From positions 868,001 to 932,000 of the forward strand of contig NC_003076.8 of the NCBI RefSeq assembly GCF_000001735.4: a DNA stretch of 64,000 nt, written 5' to 3'. The notes under the pieces are model-generated. The model searched no databases and had not been told where the DNA came from. It saw only the letters and a program-made list of their open reading frames with translations. The position numbers were made by a program, and so were the translations under genes. Of the stretch, positions 62,782 through 64,000 are shown one piece after another. How positions within the stretch are numbered: the stretch's first letter is position 1; each line of letters starts with the position of its first letter. The stretch comes from Arabidopsis thaliana (taxonomy: Eukaryota; Streptophyta; Magnoliopsida; Brassicales; Brassicaceae).

Positions 62782-63923
62782 AGGAAGATGAAGAAGCTTA
62801 CGTATTATTACAGCCTTTCATAGAACTCTTGCTTGTATCCTAAGTTACAGAGTCACTTTTTGGTTTATTATTATTTGTTTCATTTTTTTAAAGAAGTATT
62901 GTTATTTTATTTTACTTTTTGTCAACTATTGTTATTTGGTTTTAAATATATATAATTTTTTCCAAATAGAAAATTACCTGACATAAATAGATATTGTGGA
63001 TACTTTTTTTTTTTTTTTTTGATATTGTGGATATTGATTGATATAAATTTTGTTTTTTGAAAATGTTGTGATCCATGTAATGTATAGTCTCTTAAACTTG
63101 AAAATCTGCTCAGTGCTGCTCATATATATCTTGAAATTAGAGTTCATAACAAAACTTTTGCCAAGAATTGTTCTTCCTCCAAGCGTAATATATAATTATC
63201 ACCGAAGCATCCACTTTCAATGTACGATTAAGAGATAAACAAGAGATACTTTGTCAATTGGTTATTGGTTAAAAAAAAAAAGTAACGTACGTACGTTAAA
63301 GATCTGTTTATGTTTTTGTAACGCTTAGTTGTTGCCATGTAAGTTGCTGAGGATATCTCAAAACGGTGAAATCCAAACAAAAAACATAAAAAAAAATTCC
63401 TTTCATTAGATTGTTATCCTACGTTAACAATCCAAGCCAACTCTGAATTATTTTTTATATTCTTAAACAGAAAAATCAAAAATGGAAATACCATAGAAGA
63501 GCAAATAGACATTACAAAAATAAATCGTACTGTTGAATGTACATAAAAAATTTCTTACGCGTAATGCTATGATAGCTTGGCGATGGTCTCGTGACGCAAG
63601 ATTTTTGGTCATATAAATTTTGGACCGTTAATTTTAAAAACCATATAATAAATTAATAATCATAGAAGAAGAAAAAGTTAAAATGGACGATGGGAATTGC
63701 AACTCGGGTGGACCCCACTCAGACACTGATCTTTAAGCAATCGCTTCGTTTCGATTTCGCAATCACAAAAGTAGCAAAAATCGAAAATAAAAAAAACTTA
63801 GTAGCGAACGAACGAACCCGCCCACTCATTTAGTTTCCAGATTTTTCTTCCGGATCTCTCTGCTCTCCGAATCTCCCGAGTTTTTTTTTTTTAATTTTTG
63901 TTTCTCACCGGCGGCGAGAGGAT
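62782..63923. other. Intergenic region: kinase 3' flank and SBE2.2 promoter
   Basis: AT-rich, with an ACGTACGTACG run near 63286 and pyrimidine-rich leader sequence close to the SBE2.2 ATG (TTTCCAGATTTTTCTTCC from 63834). No other gene. Confidence 0.55.
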
Positions 63924-64000
63924 ATGGTGGTGATTCACGGAGTGTCTCTTACTCCACGCTTCACTCTTCCTTCTCGACCTCTCAACACTGGCTTTAATGC
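63924..64000 (+). CDS. SBE2.2: Starch branching enzyme 2.2, first codons only
   Basis: The frame from ATG 63924 reads MVVIHGVSLTPRFTLPSRPL and NTGFNA, then leaves the window. This Ser/Arg/Thr-rich start looks like a chloroplast transit peptide. I recognise it as the N-terminus of Arabidopsis SBE2.2 (AT5G03650), a plastid enzyme that makes alpha-1,6 branches in starch. No catalytic part is in the window, so the call rests on the N-terminus and on gene order. Confidence 0.82.
   Translation, partial: MVVIHGVSLTPRFTLPSRPLNTGFN

Overview
The window is nuclear plant DNA. Genes are intron-rich with GT-AG splicing, intergenic DNA is AT-rich, and the families (UGT, RabE/RabC, EXO70, AGCVIII kinase, ferroportin, GDSL lipase, S1-like proteins) are plant ones. 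Protein sequences and gene order match my memory of the top arm of Arabidopsis thaliana chromosome 5, roughly the AT5G03470 to AT5G03650 interval. Locus names are recalled, not searched; coordinates and splice joins were read from the sequence.

Layout. 0-10.5 kb: last exon of a PP2A B' subunit, then a small tandem array of odd RRM-repeat genes (one at 1.2-2.9 kb, one at 5.8-7.0 kb, and a third reduced to exon 1 plus flanks at 7.8-8.4 kb), interrupted by the glycosyltransferase UGT89A2 and followed by Mediator subunit MED7. 12-26 kb: a C2H2 repressor-type zinc finger, two small GTPases (RABE1d and RABC2a, tail to tail) and the exocyst subunit EXO70A1. 26.5-29.8 kb: a non-coding stretch with two regulatory RNAs, the phosphate-starvation RNA AT4/IPS2 with its miR399 decoy site and the MIR822 foldback, with a broken MATH-family coiled-coil gene between them. 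30-39.5 kb: plastid nucleobase transporter NCS1, a DUF1992 gene carrying a PPR gene inside its first intron, the vacuolar metal transporter FPN2/IREG2, and a one-RRM gene. 40-50.4 kb: three GDSL lipase genes in tandem plus a relic of a fourth, with a small secreted S1-like gene among them; two of the three lipase genes show damage. 50.7-64 kb: a subtilase, monodehydroascorbate reductase MDAR2, an AGCVIII kinase, and the first codons of starch branching enzyme SBE2.2.

Most genes are independent single-copy neighbours. Local themes are tandem duplication with decay (RRM array, GDSL array), a membrane-traffic trio (RABE1d, RABC2a, EXO70A1), and small-RNA biology (a miR399 sponge 1.8 kb from a young miRNA locus). 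I found no intact transposon, retroelement, tRNA, rRNA or CRISPR array, and no unknown multi-gene system. The points most worth a second look are the nested PPR/DUF1992 arrangement with its GC-AG intron, the reconstructable history of the RRM array, the DC1 coding traces in both arms of MIR822, and the probable loss of the signal peptide in the second GDSL gene.
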